A stretch of DNA of 64,000 nucleotides. It comes from Symsagittifera roscoffensis (lineage: Eukaryota; Xenacoelomorpha; Acoela; Convolutidae). Of the stretch, positions 32,080 to 43,445 are shown in pieces. The notes beneath the pieces are model-generated. The model ran no database searches and was not told the DNA's origin. It worked only from the letters and a program-made list of their open reading frames with translations. Numbering within the stretch: position 1 is the first letter of the stretch; each line of letters starts with the position of its first letter. The position numbers were made by a program, and so were the translations under genes. Location of the stretch: contig NC_087062.1 in the NCBI RefSeq assembly GCF_963678635.1, forward strand, positions 72,137,345 through 72,201,344. Reading direction: 5' to 3'.

Positions 32080-33345
32080 TCAAAGGTGTTGCTTCCCGCA
32101 CAGATGGTTCCAGGCTGGTACGGACGACCGTACCATGAGGAGTAATCTGGATGGGCGTTTCGACACTGCTATCAGTTCGAGCTCATCTGCGGCATTATCC
32201 ACAACAGTGCCATCCTCATCGGAGGTATACCTGTCTCTGTCCGGGTCCTGATGCATTTCCCGGTCCAAACCGCGCTGTTTCCATTCCACCAACAAGGAAT
32301 GATACGCAATCTCCAAAACATCAGAATTGGATGTAGTTTCCGATGTGTTCTCCCAGGACTGAGACCTCGAGTCGTCACTCGAGCCGATGGATTCCCCATC
32401 ATTATGTTCCATCTGTCTGTGATGTTTCTCGACTCCCCGGACAAAATTCTGTCCCTCGGTTGCTTTGAATCCTGCTCACCGGACAACATTCTGTCCCTTG
32501 GTTGTCCTAGCATTGTTTCCCCGGACAAGTCATCCTGTCCGGGCTCGAAAGTGCCTGACCCCCCGGACAGTGTCTCGTCCCCGGATGAACAATCCGAGCT
32601 CGGCTCATATTCTTCCCACTCATCCGTAAAATGTACCTTTCTCATAAATCTGGATTTTGACTCAACCCTGGCTTCTTCAGTGGCTTGGACATGAGTCGAT
32701 ATCCGATTTTCCGTGAACAAAGTCTTCAACAAGACATCTTTCAGCATTGAGTTCACCAGCTGATTCACTATCGACCGGCAATCCCGATCATTATCTCGAC
32801 TGCGAATGGTCACTGGCCTTTTCTCTATTCTCTCAGTGATGGTCAACCGCTGCATGGCGTCCATCCACTTACGATTATGCCTACCCACTTCTCTATCTAG
32901 CAAGTCACGGAGCTTCGCCATGACGTCCGGCGCCACGTTCACTGTCCTATTTAGCAGGGCTATGCTGTTTATACCCCAGCCTGGTAAGCTCTTGCTGTAC
33001 CAGATTGGATCGGACTAGTAGATCTAGCGGAAAAGGCTCATTCCTGGCCAAAACTTTTATCTCAGCGCCCGTCTCTACCGGAAGTTCAGGGTTTCCTAGT
33101 ATGGGGTGCTCTGATTTGTCCAGCCACCTAGTGAGTGGTAGTTTATCGTAGGTCTCCTTATCTAGGAATGAAAATCCGTCTTTGATTTCTGCTTGGTTAG
33201 CCTGCTTCTCTTCTAGTCGCTCATAGAATTCTGTCTTTTTACTGAGGCTATCAGCATTCTGGTGCTTGCCGCGGGTACGGTGCTCTATGATCATGTGGTA
33301 TACATCCAGGCGCACGATCCAACGACCAATATAACTTTGGTCCAT
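32080..33345 (-). pseudogene. Element A: RNase H to integrase linker with acidic repeat insert
   Basis: 33345-32947 carries the end of RNase H (RWIVRLDVYHMIIEHRTRGKHQNADSLSK, with the NAD-S motif) and the start of the linker. 32942-32172 and 32412-32080 encode an unusual acidic Ser/Gly/Asp-rich insert. It holds imperfect repeats such as QPRDRMLSGE and QPRDRILSGE. Most gypsy elements have a short linker here; this one is some 350 residues. The insert may be an interaction or disordered region; no known domain. Confidence 0.65.
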
Positions 33346-33348
33346 TGA

Positions 33349-34781
33349 TTAGGTTTTCAGCCAGGCGAGAGCACAATTCTCCACACGCAACTTGAAGGGA
33401 GCACTCCCCAAGTAGGCTCTGTATTTTCCCAAGACACTAATAACCGCAAACATTTCCGCTTTTGGTGCGCCACACTTCATTTCAGTATCGCTCAGGACCT
33501 TACTTCCATAGGCTATCGGACGGAGAACCGTTCTCACGTTCCACTACTGCTCCTGGTTAAGTATTTGTTGGCATGCCATCCCCTTATTTGTTGGCATGCC
33601 ATCAAGTTCGCGTTTAATGTTTTCAAATGAAACTTGTGCCTCGTCATTCCAAGTAAATTTTTTTACCCTTGTTTCTCGTCAACTGCTGCATGGGGTATAT
33701 CTTATCGGCATACCTTTTGATGAACTCTCGATAATAGTTGGCAAACCCCAAAAAGCTCATCAGTTGCTTGTCTGTCTTAGGTGCCTTCCAGGTCAAGACC
33801 GCTTCAACCTTTTCGGGATCCGGTCTTACTCCATGCTTATAGACAAGGTAGCCCATATATTTTATGGAGTCTCTGAGGAATCCACACTTGGAGGGTTTAC
33901 ACTTCAGGCTCGCCTGTTTCATGCAAGTAAACACCTCATCCAATCTCTCTATATGATCCTCCAGGGTTGGTGTTGCTATCACGACATCATCGACTTAACA
34001 CATGATTAGGTTCCCTTATTTCTTTGTTACATTCGTGAGTTCCTGGGCCATCAGTCGCTGTAACATGGCCATCGCGTTGCACAATCCGAATGGCATCCTC
34101 TTCCACTGGAACAATCCCAGCTCGTACGCAAAGCCCGTTTTCTCCCAATTTTGCTTTCTGAGTGGTACTTGCCAGAACGCAGAGCCCAAATCCAACGTCG
34201 TAAAGAACTTCGCGTCCCCCAACTTGTAGATACTCTCATCGATACGGGGAATCGGGTACGCGTCCTTTATCGTCACCCACCGCGTTCAAGTATCTAAAAC
34301 GACAACAAAACCTGAGTTGCCCCCTTTCTTCTTAGCCATGACCACGCCGCAAGCCCACAGGGACTTCGACGGCTCGATCATGTCGTAATCCATCAACAAC
34401 TCGATTTCTTTCCTGCACGCTTCTGATTTGTGTGGAGTCATTCTCCTCGCTCCTTCTCTATGAGGTGCCGAGCCCTCTTCTATCTCAATCTCGTGTTCTA
34501 CAAACTTTCACCAAGTCGGCCTTATGCTTCAAAAAAACGTCTGCATTCCAATTTAGCACCGCCCTGAGTGAATCTAGTTCCTTATCCGATTTTGTACCCC
34601 TCAGATGCTCTATCTCGGGCAGGACATCCTTATTTGCAGATAACTCTGTTTCTGTTGGTCTCTCGGAAAAGTTTGAACAACTAGACAACCCATCATCTGT
34701 CTCCGACTTCATTGAAAACAATTTCTTGAAAGATTTTAATTCATTTATTCTCTTCGCTATACATTCCTGGTTCGCGTGCAA
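33349..34781 (-). pseudogene. Element A: reverse transcriptase and RNase H
   Basis: Minus-strand pieces: 34781-34485 (pre-RT), 34276-34016 (AYPIPRIDESIYKL, FFTTLDLGSAFWQVPL, MPFGLCNA), 33982-33644 (KCGFLRDSIKYMGYLV, MSFLGFANYYREFIKRY), and 33537-33349 (IAYGSKVLSDTEMKCGAPKAEMFAV, the RNase H Glu region). These are Ty3/gypsy RT domains 1-7 and RNase H in order. At the catalytic box the frame reads C-stop-VDDVV (33990-34005): the tyrosine of YVDD is a TAA codon. Other frame breaks lie near 34300 and 33600. The enzyme cannot be active as read. Confidence 0.92.
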
Positions 34782-34823
34782 GGGTCATTTAGTTACATCA
34801 AGTTTTTTCAATTTCTCCGCACC

Positions 34824-35519
34824 CTAAAAGTCTTTGTTCAGAAGCAATGCGTAGCCAAGTTTCTTTCCTCGCTGTTTTGTCACTGTGGTTGCTTCCGTGT
34901 TCAACAACACAATCACACACAGTCCGTTCTGAGTGGGTGAGAAGCTTCTTCCTAAAACAGCCGAGCTCTTACTGTTTGAATTCGGTACCAGACACACCTG
35001 TCGGTTATTACTGAGTTCCCTCAAGTTTCTCATCCTAAACGTCGCTACTGCAGCTGGGTTTGGCTTCAATCTAACGTTACGATCCATGAAAATTGGCACC
35101 TTTGCCAGGTTAATTAAGATCTTAATAAGAGGTTTCTTTTCATACTTCCTCTCAGGGTCTTTGATCCTGATCAACCCGTCGCTTAGGTCGGTCGTGACAT
35201 TAAAGTTGCGTACCAAGTCCCTTCCCCGGATGAATTGATCGGATTCGTCCAGATTTTTCACCACTAGGAAGCTCATCCAAAGATGTCTTCCTCCAAGCTG
35301 CAGTGATATGATCGGGGTCCCTCCTGTCACATAGATTGCTCCCTGATTGGCAGCTGCCAGTCTGATATTGGTCGCTATCAGATCCCACCGGTCAAAGCCC
35401 ATGTCAGTCCAGGTGCTGAAGGCATGACGCTGACCACTTCTCCAGTGTCTAACAGTTCTGTTACGGAAAATTGTCTGCCCTGCACATCCAGCACATGTGC
35501 TGCCAGATCGGCTTCTCAA
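34824..35519 (-). pseudogene. Element A: retroviral-type aspartic protease
   Basis: A frame of 231 residues includes FLVVKNLDESDQFIRGRDLVRNFNV, matching the protease C-terminal ILGRDLL-F-V pattern. The active-site motif is visible just upstream but in another frame (TELLDTGEVVSVMPS, near 35410-35460), so a frameshift around 35.4 kb separates the active site from the rest. The motif reads DTGE rather than DTGA or DSGA. Further C-terminal sequence leads into RT. Confidence 0.75.
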
Positions 35520-35716
35520 CCTATGTGAACTGCATCCTGTTCAAGCATGGCGTTATGTCCGATTCGTCGCACCTTAAGCACTTCTCTACCAATGTATATC
35601 CGACCTACTTGGTCATTGCGTCATCACGTGAGCCTTCGTGTAGATGTTAATGCCGTCCACGTTCATCAGAATCGGATATGGGCCATGGACTTTGATGTAA
35701 TGTCCATCTACTGTCT

Positions 35717-36687
35717 TTAGTCTCGGACCTCCTGTCGTAAGCAGCGCTGGCAATCCCTGGAGTCCAAGTTGGGATCCTTCTCCCTCAGGTAGTCCGCATA
35801 AATGTCCAGGTTTTTCAGCGTGATCTTGGACGGTTCACTCAAATTCTTGACCACATGGTGTCCTGCGACTGAAATAAAGGATCTTAACTTCGTTCCTTCT
35901 TTCGTCACGCCAAAAGTTTTACCCGATGTAACTTTTAGTTTTAGTCCCTGTTTCCTGGGATCCTGTTTCTCTTCTTTTTTCGTTGTTTTCCCTAGAATGT
36001 CAATTTTTTACCAAAGATCTGTTCTTTCTAGTTCCGACCTTACCCATTGCTCAACTTCCTTCGTGGCTAGCTCCTGCTGGACATTATGTAATGCGGTCCG
36101 TGCCGCTAACCCATAATCCACCTTGAGCGGGCCGGCCGACTCTGCCTCCAGGCTCGAGGCTATCGCCTCATCAGGCAAGGTCTTCACCTTCTTAGTCGTA
36201 AATGTGTTCGGTGTCGCCTCTTTCCTCCGAGACTCAGCTTCATTCATCAGACGTGCTCGGCTGGCTTTGACGCCCGAAAGCGCATCTTCATGGGGGGATG
36301 TTTCGCGTCCGCCACCGCATCCCAAAATTGAGTGCAATCAGACTTGAAGTGTTCCTTTAAGTTGCAGAAGAAGCACCTCGGCCCATAATTCATTATGAGT
36401 CCTCTCACGTACTCTTCGTGGTCCTCGTCGGTCGCATCAACGTCGTCGAGAAAGTAGCCTATCGCTTTCACGTTCTGTTTGTAAGTAGAACAGGCGGAAA
36501 CATGGTGATCCATCCAGCCACATTTCGCACTTGACCTCCTCTTATCCATGTCGTCACGAGGTCTGTACCAACTGGAGTTCGCACCAGTGTTTGTCCCGCT
36601 GTAGTTGCCATAATTGATGTAACGGTTTTGCGCCCTCGGGTTTATGAGCAAGTAATCATGCGACATCGGGCGTGGGCATCTGATCAA
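35717..36687 (-). pseudogene. Element A: nucleocapsid region with CCHC zinc knuckle
   Basis: 36687-36247 carries WYRPRDDMDKRR and a cysteine/histidine segment (CGWMDHHVSAC). It then carries a clean CCHC knuckle, CFFCNLKEHFKSDC (C-x2-C-x4-H-x4-C). 36337-36008 and 35908-35717 continue with charged sequence toward the protease. Zinc knuckles bind the element's RNA in the particle. Frames shift at about 36.25 and 36.0 kb. Confidence 0.8.
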
Positions 36688-36754
36688 GCGACAGGGTGAC
36701 GTGTGTGGCCAGCATAATTTTCAGCTCTCCACTTTTCACTCCATCCATGAACTT

Positions 36755-37153
36755 CTAGGCGATTGCCAAGTTTCGCTCCGATATTCTCTCGTCGGGATTG
36801 CTCCTCCTTCTGAGCAACTCAAGGTCATCCAAAAACTTGTTTATGGATTCTTCATCTCTTTGACGCCTCTTTTCAAACTCGACCATAGCTTGATGCCCTT
36901 GTACACCAGAGCCGAAAGGATTCAGCAAGATGTCGAATATCTTGCGAGCGCTGTCTCGTTCATTAGTCCTTTTCGCCATCACGCGACTTAGGGCGGTACC
37001 TTCTAGATTGCTTGTCAATGCGCTGAATTCCTGTTTCTTTGAGAGATTTTCTTCTTCAAAATGCAACTTCATCACCTCTATCCAAGTGTCGATGCAACCA
37101 TCTGACTCGTCCTTGTATGACTTTGGCTTTTTGAGTGTCCTCCTTCTTGACAT
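36755..37153 (-). pseudogene. Element A: Gag capsid core
   Basis: A 132-residue frame with the pattern of retrotransposon Gag (PF03732-like): CIDTWIEVMKLHFEEENLS, QEFSALTSNLEGTALSRV, KIFDILLNPFGSGVQGHQA, FEKRRQRDEESINKFLDDLE. This region assembles the particle. It follows the repeated leader region and precedes the zinc-knuckle region. The frame breaks at both ends. Confidence 0.75.
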
Positions 37154-37160
37154 CTCTCAT

Positions 37161-38223
37161 CTCTCGGTTGACTTCGAGAGCTTGGTGATGAATGTTTCAA
37201 GAGATCTATTCAGAGGCTAAAACATCGAGGCATACATCGTTGTGTCCTGCGAGACTGTAGTCAGATCTGGCACTGATCTGACTTGCGGCACAGTGGACAA
37301 TCGTGTCTCCGGGGTGGCATCCGTTTTCGGCGGGACCGGGTTTGTCCAACCTGGCCTCGATGCTGCTGCCCTGGGTCCTTCCCTCTGATTAGATTCATAA
37401 TTCGTTCTCGAACTTTGCTGGGCCCCGGCATAGCTGCGGGCTCCGTCTCTGTCATTTGCCTGGCGTGAGCGCTCCCTTAGGGCGGAACGTTCTTGCCGTT
37501 TGCCTCCGTGTAAGATCTCGTCAAGCTTCCGCATTATCACGTCAGATTTGGCATCCAACCAATTCTCCAGGCTAGTCATCGTATGAGCATAGGTATTGTC
37601 GTGATCGTTCAAAAGTCGCTCGATCTCTCTTGACATCTTAATTTCTCTTTCTTCTGACTCCGTCGTAGCTTGAGCCAAGCTCTCCGCTAGGCATTGATCG
37701 GTGTTCCGAATCAATTGGGCCTGATCGACTCTCGCCTGTGACTTCACCTATGTTAGCTCATCTTGCAACTTCTGTTGACCCTGGTGAGCTCTTTCTTTGA
37801 ACGATATATTCTTTTAGTCATGTCTCGTCACAACTCTTCAAGGCACGTCATTACACCAGCAAAGATGTCACTTATATCGCCAGCCGCCCCGATACCGGGG
37901 TGAGACCCAGAGAAGATGAGGTCAACTGGGGTTGTATCCTGGTACTTGAGGACGCGCCTCCCTTTTGCGTGCCCATCGGCGTCATGAACCTCTCGAACGT
38001 CGAGGATACTCCTATGCTTATCCCATCAGACATCGGTCCGGTCGGCGAGTTGGACAATGCTTTTTTGCTCTTATGGTTCCTTGGGCACGGTGTGAAGTCC
38101 ACATCCGAATGAGTTCTCTCCGGATGGTCATAACTGGAAGATAAACCCTCAGTTTGTAGTGACGCCATGCGCTCATCATACAAAGACTTCCAGCTTTTCT
38201 TGACTTTCGAACTCGTTTTTTCC
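37161..38223 (-). repeat. Element A: Gag leader, duplicated unit 1 (1063 bp)
   Basis: First unit of a near-identical tandem duplication. It encodes on the minus strand a charged, coiled-coil-like Gag N-terminal part (37747-37217: EIERLLNDHDNTYAHTMTSL, RKLDEILHGGKRQERSALRE). Upstream of it is a Ser-rich piece at 38264-37872 (SSRSQPREEKTSSKVKKSWK). Unit 2 begins at 38224 with the same CTCTCGGTTGACTTCGAGAG. Confidence 0.9.
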
Positions 38224-39290
38224 TCTCTCGGTTGACTTCGAGAGCTTGGTGATGAATGTTTCAAGAGATCTATTCAGAGGCTAAAACATCGAGGCATACA
38301 TCGTTGTGTCCTGCGAGACTGTAGTCAGATCTGGCACTGATCTGACTTGCGGCACAGTGGACAATCGTGTCTCCGGGGTGGCATCCGTTTTCGGCGGGAC
38401 CGGGTTTGTCCAACCTGGCCTCGATGCTGCTGCCTGGGTCCTTCCATCTGATTAGATTCATAATTCGTTCTCGAACTTTGCTGGGCCCCGGCATAGCTGC
38501 GGGCTCCGTCTCTGTCATTTGCCTGGCGTGAGCGCTCCCTTAGGGCGGAACGTTCTTGCCGTTTGCCTCCGTGTAAGATCTCGTCAAGCTTCCGCATTAT
38601 CACGTCAGATTTGGCATCCAACCAATTCTCCAGGCTAGTCATCGTATGAGCATAGGTATTGTCGTGATCGTTCAAAAGTCGCTCGATCTCTCTTGACATC
38701 TTAATTTCTCTTTCTTCTGACTCCGTCGTAGCTTGAGCCAAGCTCTCCGCTAGGCATTGATCGGTGTTCCGAATCAATTGGGCCTGATCGACTCTCGCCT
38801 GTGACTTCACCTATCTTAGCTCATCTTGCAACTTCTGTTGACCCTGGTGAGCTCTTTCTTTGAACGATATATTCCATTAGTCATGTCTCGTCGCAACTCT
38901 TCAAGGCACGTCATTACACCAGCAAAGATGTCACTTATATCGCCAGCCGCCCCGATACCGGGGTGAGACCCAGAGAAGATGAGGTCAACTGGGGTTGTAT
39001 CCTGGTACTTGAGGACGCGCCTCCCTTTTGCGTGCCCATCGGCGTCATGAACCTCTCGAACGTCGAGGATACTCCTATGCTTATCCCATCAGACATCGGT
39101 CCGGTCGGCGAGTTGGACAATGCTTTTTTGCTCTTATGATTCCTTGGGCACGGCGTGAAGTCCACATCCGAATGAGTTCTCTCCGGATGGTCATAACTGG
39201 AAGATAAACCCTCAGTTTGTAGTGACGCCATGCGCTCATCATACAAAGACATTCAGCTTTTCTTGACTTTCGAACTCGTTTGTTCCTCCC
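38224..39290 (-). repeat. Element A: Gag leader, duplicated unit 2
   Basis: Second unit, offset by 1063 bp. It repeats the same frames at 38810-38325 and 39252-38935 with very few differences. One of these, near 38435, is a small deletion that shifts the frame relative to unit 1. The offset (1063) is not a multiple of three, so both units cannot be read in one frame. Confidence 0.9.
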
Positions 39291-39384
39291 TCGGGCTTAT
39301 ACTCGACATCCTTGCACTCTTGCTCTGGCTGACTACAGATGATTATTCTTTTCTCCACTTGTTACTCTTAGTCTCTGATTTGGA

Positions 39385-40864
39385 CATTTCCCTGTACAAC
39401 AGTTCTTCTCGCTGTTCGACCTCGGAACGCTCCGACGCCGCCTCCGTTCTTTCAACTTCCTTCCCCCCGCTCAAAGTCCTCGCCTGTCTCTTCCAGTTCC
39501 GCGTGATGGTGGCGGTCCGTTCGGATCAGCGTTTGCTCCCCTTCCTCGAAGGGGTCCGTAAGCGTCTCGCTCGCCTTTCCGGTTTCAACACTTCGCCCCT
39601 GATTGCCATCGAGGTTTTTCTCGCTTCTTAGTTCCATTCCGCTCACTGAAAGATCAGCTTGACCTTTAGTCGTTGCTTTGTCAGCAAAAACCTCGGAAAT
39701 GCTGCCTATCGTGGATTGGCTACGCCGTGTTTTAAACTTTCGTGTAGTCCCCGTACTCAGCCTTCGAACCTTAGTTGTTGCTCCTAACGAGTCTCTGCGC
39801 TGCATGCTGTCTGATAAAAAAACTTGACGGCAATGCACAAGTTTCAAAATCAAAATCAAAAAATTCGAAATTGGACATTCCCCTGTACAACAGTTCTTCT
39901 CGCTGTTCGACCTCGGAACGCTCCGAGGCCGCCTCCGTTCTTTCAACTTCCTCCCGCTCAAAGTCCTCGCCTGTCTCTTCCAGTTCCGCGTGATGGTGGC
40001 GGTCCGTTCGGATCAGCGTTTGCTCTCCTTCCTCGAAGGGGTCCGTAAGCGTCTCGCTCGCCTTTCCGGTTTCAACACTTCGCCCTTGATTGCCATCGAG
40101 GTTTTTCTCGCTTCTTAGTTCCCTTCCGCTCACTGAAAGATCAGCTTGACCTTTAGTCGTTGCTTTGTCAGCAAAAACCTCAGAAATGCTGCTAATCGTG
40201 GATTGGCTACGCCGTGTTTTAAACTTTCGTGTAGTCCCCGTACTCAGCCTTGGAACCTTAGTTGTTGCTCCTAACGAGTCTCTGCACTGCTTGCTGTCTG
40301 ATAAAAAAAACTTGACGGCAATGCACAAGTTTCAAAATCAAAATCGAAAAATTCGAAATTGGACATTCCCCTGTACAACAGTTTTTCTCGCTGTTCAACC
40401 TCGGAACGCTCCGAGGCCGCCTCCGTTCTTTCAACTTCCTCCCGCTCAAAGTCCTCGCCTGTCTCTTCCAGTTCCGCGTGATGGTGGTGGTCCGGTCGGA
40501 TCAGCGTTTGATCCCCTTCCTCGAAGGGGTCCGTAAGCGTCTCGCTCGCCTTTCCGGTTTCAACACTTCGCCCTTGATTGCCATCGAGGTTTTTCTCGCT
40601 TCTTAGTTCGATTCCGCTCACTGAAAGATCAGCTTGACCTTTAGTCGTTGCTTTGTCAGCAAAAAACTTGGAAATGCTGCTAACCGTGGATTGGCTACGC
40701 TGTGTTTTAAACTTTCGTGTAGTCCCCGTACTCAGCCTGGGAACCTTAGTTGTTGCTCCTAACGAGTCTCTGCGCTGCATGCTGTCTGATAAAAAAAAAC
40801 TTGACGGCAATGCATAAATTTCAAAATCAAATTCGAAAAATTTTCTCAAGTCTACCAACTCCAC
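39385..40864 (-). repeat. Element A: three tandem 488-bp units in the 5' leader
   Basis: The block from CTTGACGGCAATGCA recurs at 39823, 40311 and 40800, a period of 488-489 bp, giving three units (the first slightly short). Each encodes on the minus strand RRDSLGATTKV, RSQSTISSISEVFADKATTK, SETLTDPFEEGEQTLI and an acidic tail EETGEDFERE. The period is not a multiple of three, so frames change between units. A poly-A-like AAAAAAACTTG joint begins each unit. Confidence 0.9.
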
Positions 40865-43445
40865 TCAATTACCTAGTATAACAGTATCACAAAACTTTCA
40901 CAAGATGTAGTCGATATACAAAACAAAACTGATAATCAGATAAGAATATCCTATAGGAGACAGCGACGTTTCGTTCAGTAAAAAATTTACCGCCATACTT
41001 GTATCAAATCACTGCCTCGTTTAATATTTTCTAACAGAGCAGTGATGATTCAGGAATAGATAAATAAAACTTAGTCTTAAAGAAAAAGACTTACCTCGAT
41101 TGGAACACTCCAAACGAGCTGTCCTACTAAGTAGCTCAAGGCAACCTCTAATCAAAAGTTTCTAAAGTCTATAAAAAAGCTCTCCAACACTCGGAACGCT
41201 CCAAGTGCACGAGAGCGGGGAACAACTTTTCTTCTCAAGTGAGTGTATCTTGCCTAATACACTCACAGAGGTCTTCTTTCATATGTTCCCGGATTGCCCG
41301 AGCTTTCCTATTAAGTAGCTCAAGGCAACCACACTACCAAAATAACAATCTAAAAAAAATTGTCCGGGTACCTCTGATGAACCCGATCTAGAATCCAAAG
41401 TTCATCACGAATTTCCAAATCAAATGGGCTCCTATATTCCTAATATGCACGCCCATTGGTAGTTGACCTTTTATTCCGACTCTAAATAGGTATTTTAGTT
41501 GCTCAAATTGCCCCGGAACTTACCCCTAAGTTTTTAATAATGAGGGTTGTTAAGGGGCTTAAGTCACTCCAGAGGGTTAATTCGGAGGCTTGTTAAGACA
41601 CTAAGCTTACTCCGGAGGGTTACTTCGGAGGGTACCTTAGTCACCCAAGTGACTTCGATGGGTCCCCTTTAACTCACTAAGGAGGGTCAATAAGATGCTT
41701 AATGCGCTCCGGTGGGTTATTTCGGAGGGTTCCTTCAAAAATCCAAACTTTTTCAAATCTCACTTAGGAGGGTCTCCAACTAGTCTCGGAAAGTGTTGAA
41801 ACCAGCTAAATTCTCTGTGGGGGTTGTTTTAACTTCCTCGGAGGGTTTCGTGGAAAAATTCCACCAAGGAGGGTTGCTTGGGGGCTTAGCTGACTCCGGG
41901 GGGTTAATTCGGAGGGTTCCAAAAAAATGGTAAAAAACGTCGACGTGATACCAAAATTACTCCGATCGGTTGACTAGTCTTTGAGAAATTGCCACAAACG
42001 CGTTCGTCAAATTGGCCTTTTTCCACCACCTATACAGGTTCTGAAAGACTTTTTTCACAATTCTTATTGAAATTGCCTAAAAATAACTGAAACGATCGTA
42101 GTAGCCCTGTACGGCACTGGAATAATGCAAAAAATTGGATCAAAATTGGTTTGGAAACAAAAAATTGGCCAAAAACTATCGAATTCCGACCCTTCGATTC
42201 CTCCCTTTTCCTATCTTTAAGTTGTTAGCTCTATCCACGGAGCTGTTCGGAGGGTTACTCAAAAATCTCTCTGGCAACCGAGCACTTTAAGCTAGCACTC
42301 TCCTAACGCAAAAATTTTTATTGCCTTAACTCAAAAACTCGATCCTCAAAACAGATTGACAGAACTTCTTTTTCACGCAGTTTTTTAGTTAGAGTGATTG
42401 AACTACGTAGTAACTCCCTGTATAAAATCTTTTTGCTGCTCGGAAAAGCTCGGATATCCAAAATTTTGGCGGTCAAGAGTTTGGTCGAAAATCACTAATT
42501 TTCGACAAAATTGGGATGTTTCTCGGGTCTGAATAGGAGATAAGTAATATGTTGTAAGGATAATTATCTATTAGTAGTCACTAATGAGTATTACTATACC
42601 CTCTTTTGCACCAAATTACCCGAATTAAGACCCTTAACTCGGAATTTCGCAATCGATGGAGGGTTCAACCGGACCGCGCTAATTGTGCCCCCGCCTCTTA
42701 AGTATTAACGAAATAGTTCCCGAACGACACTAAAATTGTATCAACGATACCCAACAGTCGTTGTGGATGTACTCTTTGATGCCCTTGTTGAGTCTGGAAC
42801 ACGTCGGTCAGCTTGCCACTCTACCGTTCGGTCACCGGCAAAATCACCATTACCGTGCTTAAATACTCAAACAACATTCGAGGGAGGGTACCTAACCCAC
42901 CACCAAACACCCAATCTTTCGGTCAGAGAAGATATAAATTAATCTGAAACAACAACAAATAGGAAGGTCAGATCACATCTTGTCCGGAAACAACATATAA
43001 ACAGTCACTTTTTTGGATTTTTTGCCCCTGGAATTTTTGGTCTTATTTAAGTTAAAAAGCTGAATAGTACTAGGCGGAGGGTCGAAACCTTTCCCCTAGT
43101 ACAACAAAAGTCATTATGGCCTCTAACTCGGGCATACGCCCGGAGCAGAGGGTTCGTCGCTGAAACGTTTGCTGATCATGATGATCTTATGCCTTTAACA
43201 GGCCCACCCAGGAGCGCCAAAAAAACGTCTATGTAACATTCGCCCAAACACTACACAGCCAGTTGGTTTTCTGGTGTCTTTAGGGCTAAGCAAAAAGTTA
43301 TTATTTTCAGGCGATCAGTCAAACGACTTTTAATCAGCTTTCGTTTACATGCGAACACAACCACATAAATGGGTTTCGGATCCTCAGACTACGTGCTTGC
43401 TATCAAAAACACGGCTCGAATATCCTATTTTATTATTTTTTTGGT
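40865..43445. other. Non-coding tract upstream of element A
   Basis: No supported gene. On the element's strand this is its 5' side, so LTR, primer-binding site or leader might lie here. I found no matching LTR at the other end. A donor-like CGAGGTAAGT is on the minus strand near 41095. The GGAGGGTT-rich array is listed separately. Confidence 0.35.
41520..42265 (+). repeat. Degenerate array of CTCCGGAGGGTTAATTCGGAGGGTT-like units
   Basis: The core (CT)CCGGAGGGTT followed by ATTCGGAGGGTT appears clearly near 41555, 41605, 41700 and 41895. Extra single GGAGGGT copies are near 41680, 41790, 41850, 41870 and 42240, and isolated ones reach 43090. Units begin with a CTTA-rich spacer and lie 50-190 bp apart. 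Each core is a short palindrome (CTCCGGAG). No coding. Confidence 0.75.

Noticed and set aside
39385-40864. Regular repeats considered as a CRISPR-like array
   Set aside because: Units are 488 bp, adjoining and coding, without short repeats and spacers; eukaryotic tandem duplication.
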